From the NCBI RefSeq assembly GCF_042242105.1, contig NC_092013.1, positions 5,777,730 through 5,841,729 on the forward strand: a stretch of DNA of 64,000 nt. The letters are read 5' to 3'. The notes beneath the pieces are model-generated. The model was not told the origin of the DNA and ran no database searches. It saw only the letters and a program-made list of their open reading frames with translations. The translations under genes and the position numbers were made by a program. Source of the DNA: Pempheris klunzingeri (lineage: Eukaryota; Chordata; Actinopteri; Acropomatiformes; Pempheridae). Positions 61,483 to 64,000 of the stretch are shown one piece after another (the stretch's first letter is position 1; the number at the start of each line of letters is the position of its first letter).

Positions 61483-64000
61483 ATGGCTGCGAGGAAGTCC
61501 GGATCAGATGCATACAACAATGGTGAGGGCCTATATGATACTCTCTTGTTCCACTGTTTGACAACACTGATTTGAGTTGTCTGCTGTTGTATGTAGTACC
61601 ACTGTCTATTCTTTTAATGTATACTTACTTCGTTTTTTCTGTACACAGGACCCATCAGCTACCTTGATGACGTTCCCTTCAAGATCAATGAAAAATTCCG
61701 CTGCCCAGCCAAAGTGGGGCTGCCTGTCGGTTTCTGTCTGCCAGACTGTGGCTCTTTGCTGGTTAGTCACATACAGGAAACTTGTTGATTTTTCACTGGT
61801 GTTAGCTGTGGTATTATTATGGGCCATGCCCTTAGCCCTGCTGTATTGATGTTACATTTTTGGTTGTATATAGTCATGCTAGAGACCAGAGAGGCTTTAT
61901 TCTCCTTATGCTTAACTTGTAGTAATTTAGACGGAGAGGTGATATCAAGTACATGCTGTCAGTAAGGTAACAGTTTCGTCCCAGAAGTTATTTCAGTTTT
62001 TACTTGATGTTGAGCATACAGGCTCAAAATACTGGAGTACCTTTACAGTTGACAGAAACCTCAAATTATGAATTTATTCAAATGATGTGGTTCGAGTTTT
62101 GTAGATGTTTTATCTATTAAGCTGTAGTTATAATATTTTGTGTGTATTGTACTCATAATTATTCGTGTTTTCTCTCTTACTCCATGTGCCCTTTTGCTGT
62201 TATCCCCATTCTTCCTCTTACTACAGTCTCAACAGTATGACTTTTCTCTGGAGAGACGCAGTGTGCGCTGGGGGATTGAACTGGCAGAGGCCAGAGCAGC
62301 AGAGGCCAGAGCAGAAGAGGCAGCAGCCAAGCAGGAGGCAGAGAGCAGGGAGTGTTTGGCGCAGGCCCAGGACATTGATGGTGGTGGAGGGCAGAATCCC
62401 CGGTCTGCTGTAGAGGACCAAGACCTTCTTCCACCAGCATTGAACCCTGTCCTGGCGGGACTGAGCCATAACGCCATCCTCACTCCATTACCTGCCCCAA
62501 GCCTTGGCCCCAGGAAAACCCAGCCTAGCACTCCCCAGCTGCACAGCCTCAACCTTGCTGACTTTGAGCGGGAAGAGGACCCCTTTGACAAGCTAGAGCT
62601 CAAAACTTTGGACGATAAGGAGGAGCTCAGGAACATCCTCCAGAGCCAGCCCCAACCTCAGCCTCCTCCTTCTGTATCCCCACCAGAGGTCTCCCACACG
62701 GGGTCAGCGTCTCGTGGAAACAGCCCTTCTCCTCCCAGCACCAACACCAGCCTCACAGCCAAACCTGGCTTTACCCATAAACCCAACGGGTTGGTTGCCT
62801 TGCTGGACATGGACAGAATTGGGAATCCTGGGAGAGCGGGGTTTGACACAGATGATCGACCCTGTAACATCCGCTCTCTCACTTTCCCTAAGCTCTCTGA
62901 TTCTGGTGACCCAGAGCCAGTGAGGTACAGCCCACTCCCTGCGCCCGCCCCTGCTCCCCGTCAGAACCTACCTAACGGCAGCCCGCCGACCATACTCAAG
63001 TCTCAAGTCATTGTTGCCCCTGAGCCAGCCAGCCACACCAAGAGTGGTGCACCAAAACCGGTGAGCTTGAGATTACATACTACATACCTGACCAAAAATG
63101 TGCGAATTTGTATGGGATGTAGGGATGTAGATTAACCAGTGATGCTAAATAAGTAATCTCAGGAACCTCATTGACACTCACTCATGTTTTTACTCTAGGC
63201 CAACCCAGGGTCAGGATCTGCCGGCCTGCCGTGCGGCGGAGCCCTGCTCAGCATGACCCCCAGCGAGCGTCAGTGTGTGGAAACCCTCGTCAGCATGGGC
63301 TACTCTTATGAGGGTGTCCTACGGGCCATGCAGAGACAAGGGCAGAACGTGGAGCAGGTGGGACTTCCTCTCACCCCAATGCGCAGAAATCTGGATTTCT
63401 AGCTTACTCATCGTCCACTTCACAGCTCATTGTTGGTGTGCTTGTTTCTGTAAATATAGCCTTAAATTTGAATAAAGAATTTTCGTTGCACTGTCTGTTG
63501 TCTCTAAAGTTGTGGCAATAGATACGTTCCTGTGATTTGTACAGCTAATACTGAATCTGAAACTGACATATCCAACCATTGTCACATGATCATAGTAGCT
63601 ACAGCAGTAGATGTTGGAGAAAATCAAATCAAAATACAACAGGTTTACCAGGCATACCAGACATGATTTGTGCTAGATGTAATTAAATGACCTGCTATTT
63701 ATATTTATTTATAAGTTTATAAGGCAAATACAGCATAAAGAGGACAATGAATTAACCCAACAGAACACTGATGTTAATTTCAAGCCACAATATAATCCAT
63801 TATTGTTTTCTCAGAATAAAACTAGAAACCTTGTATTGGTCTATTTGTCTTCTATGTAATGCCTAATTTACGCCTAATTAACAACGTGATGTCAAAAGCA
63901 CAATGAACATGTACTTATTGTTTGTCTAAGGTACTGGATTATCTGTTTGTCCATGGACGTCTGTGTGAGCGGGGCTTCGACTCAAGTGCAGTGGAGGAGT
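61483..64000 (+). CDS. ubap1: UBAP1, ubiquitin-binding ESCRT-I subunit (5' part, cut by window end)
   Basis: Coding exons 61483-61522, 61649-61761, 62227-63060, 63199-63357 and 63931 onward (open at the window end) give about 405 residues in phase. UBAP1 is a subunit of ESCRT-I and sorts ubiquitinated cargo at endosomes. The UMA domain, which binds VPS37/MVB12-type partners, is visible near residues 17-45 (SYLDDVPF, then [10 protein letters not shown]). The large 834-bp exon begins with a [11 protein letters not shown] motif and an Ala/Glu-rich helix, then a Pro/Ser-rich linker. The C-terminal ubiquitin-binding region starts with [19 protein letters not shown] and continues into [15 protein letters not shown], the overlapping UBA repeats of UBAP1. 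The end lies beyond the window. The ATG at 61483 fits mammalian UBAP1. Confidence 0.95.
61762..62226 (+). other. ubap1: ubap1 intron 3
   Basis: The 465-bp intron is bounded by GTTAGT and CTACAG and has no other feature. Confidence 0.8.
63358..63930 (+). other. ubap1: ubap1 intron 5
   Basis: An intron with an acceptor CTAAG just before 63931; a plain AT-rich sequence. The donor is GTGGGA. Confidence 0.8.

Overview
The window is vertebrate nuclear DNA, most probably from a teleost fish, and I infer a percomorph. The evidence is split genes with GT-AG introns, dense (AC)n microsatellites, fish-type Tc1 and MITE repeats, and proteins close to vertebrate orthologues. Seven protein-coding genes can be assembled exon by exon with consistent splice phases. 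The exon models and protein lengths below are my own conceptual splicing, not transcript evidence.

Layout: (1) about 1.3-4.4 kb, + strand: last four coding exons and 3'UTR of ell2 (RNA polymerase II elongation factor, OCEL domain). (2) 9.25-10.83 kb, +: complete two-exon glrx (cytosolic glutaredoxin). (3) 11.5-13.1 kb: a dead Tc1-like transposon with IR/DR ends. (4) 15.46-35.79 kb, -: complete rhobtb3, 13 exons and 609 aa, with a CpG-rich promoter at about 35.8-36.5 kb. (5) 40.06-41.06 kb, -: rfesd, a Rieske [2Fe-2S] protein. (6) 43.7-45.7 kb, +: nudt2, a Nudix Ap4A hydrolase. (7) 51.7-56.6 kb, -: a ube2r2-type Cdc34 ubiquitin-conjugating enzyme. (8) 59.1 kb to the window end, +: ubap1 (ESCRT-I subunit), cut off by the window edge. 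The ube2r2 and ubap1 genes are divergently transcribed across an AT-rich spacer.

From memory of human maps, ell2-glrx-rhobtb3-rfesd matches the human 5q15 neighbourhood, while nudt2-ube2r2-ubap1 matches human 9p13. The window therefore spans the junction between two human synteny blocks, which are also both carried on the chicken Z chromosome. The genes do not form a pathway. They are neighbours by descent, although ube2r2 and ubap1 both belong to ubiquitin biology.

The rest is introns and intergenic DNA with microsatellites (a 646-bp CTGT-type array, a 326-bp AGAT/ATCT array and many AC/GT tracts), several non-autonomous DNA transposons, LINE-like 3' tails and a few AT-rich stretches that may be conserved regulatory elements. 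I see no CRISPR array, prokaryotic operon, rRNA or confident tRNA, and no evidence of a wholly new biological system. The most notable gene-level points are a start codon split by an intron in rhobtb3, a CSYC active site in glrx, a possible in-frame upstream exon of rfesd, an enlarged acidic tail in Ube2r2, and a paired-CRE promoter at ubap1.
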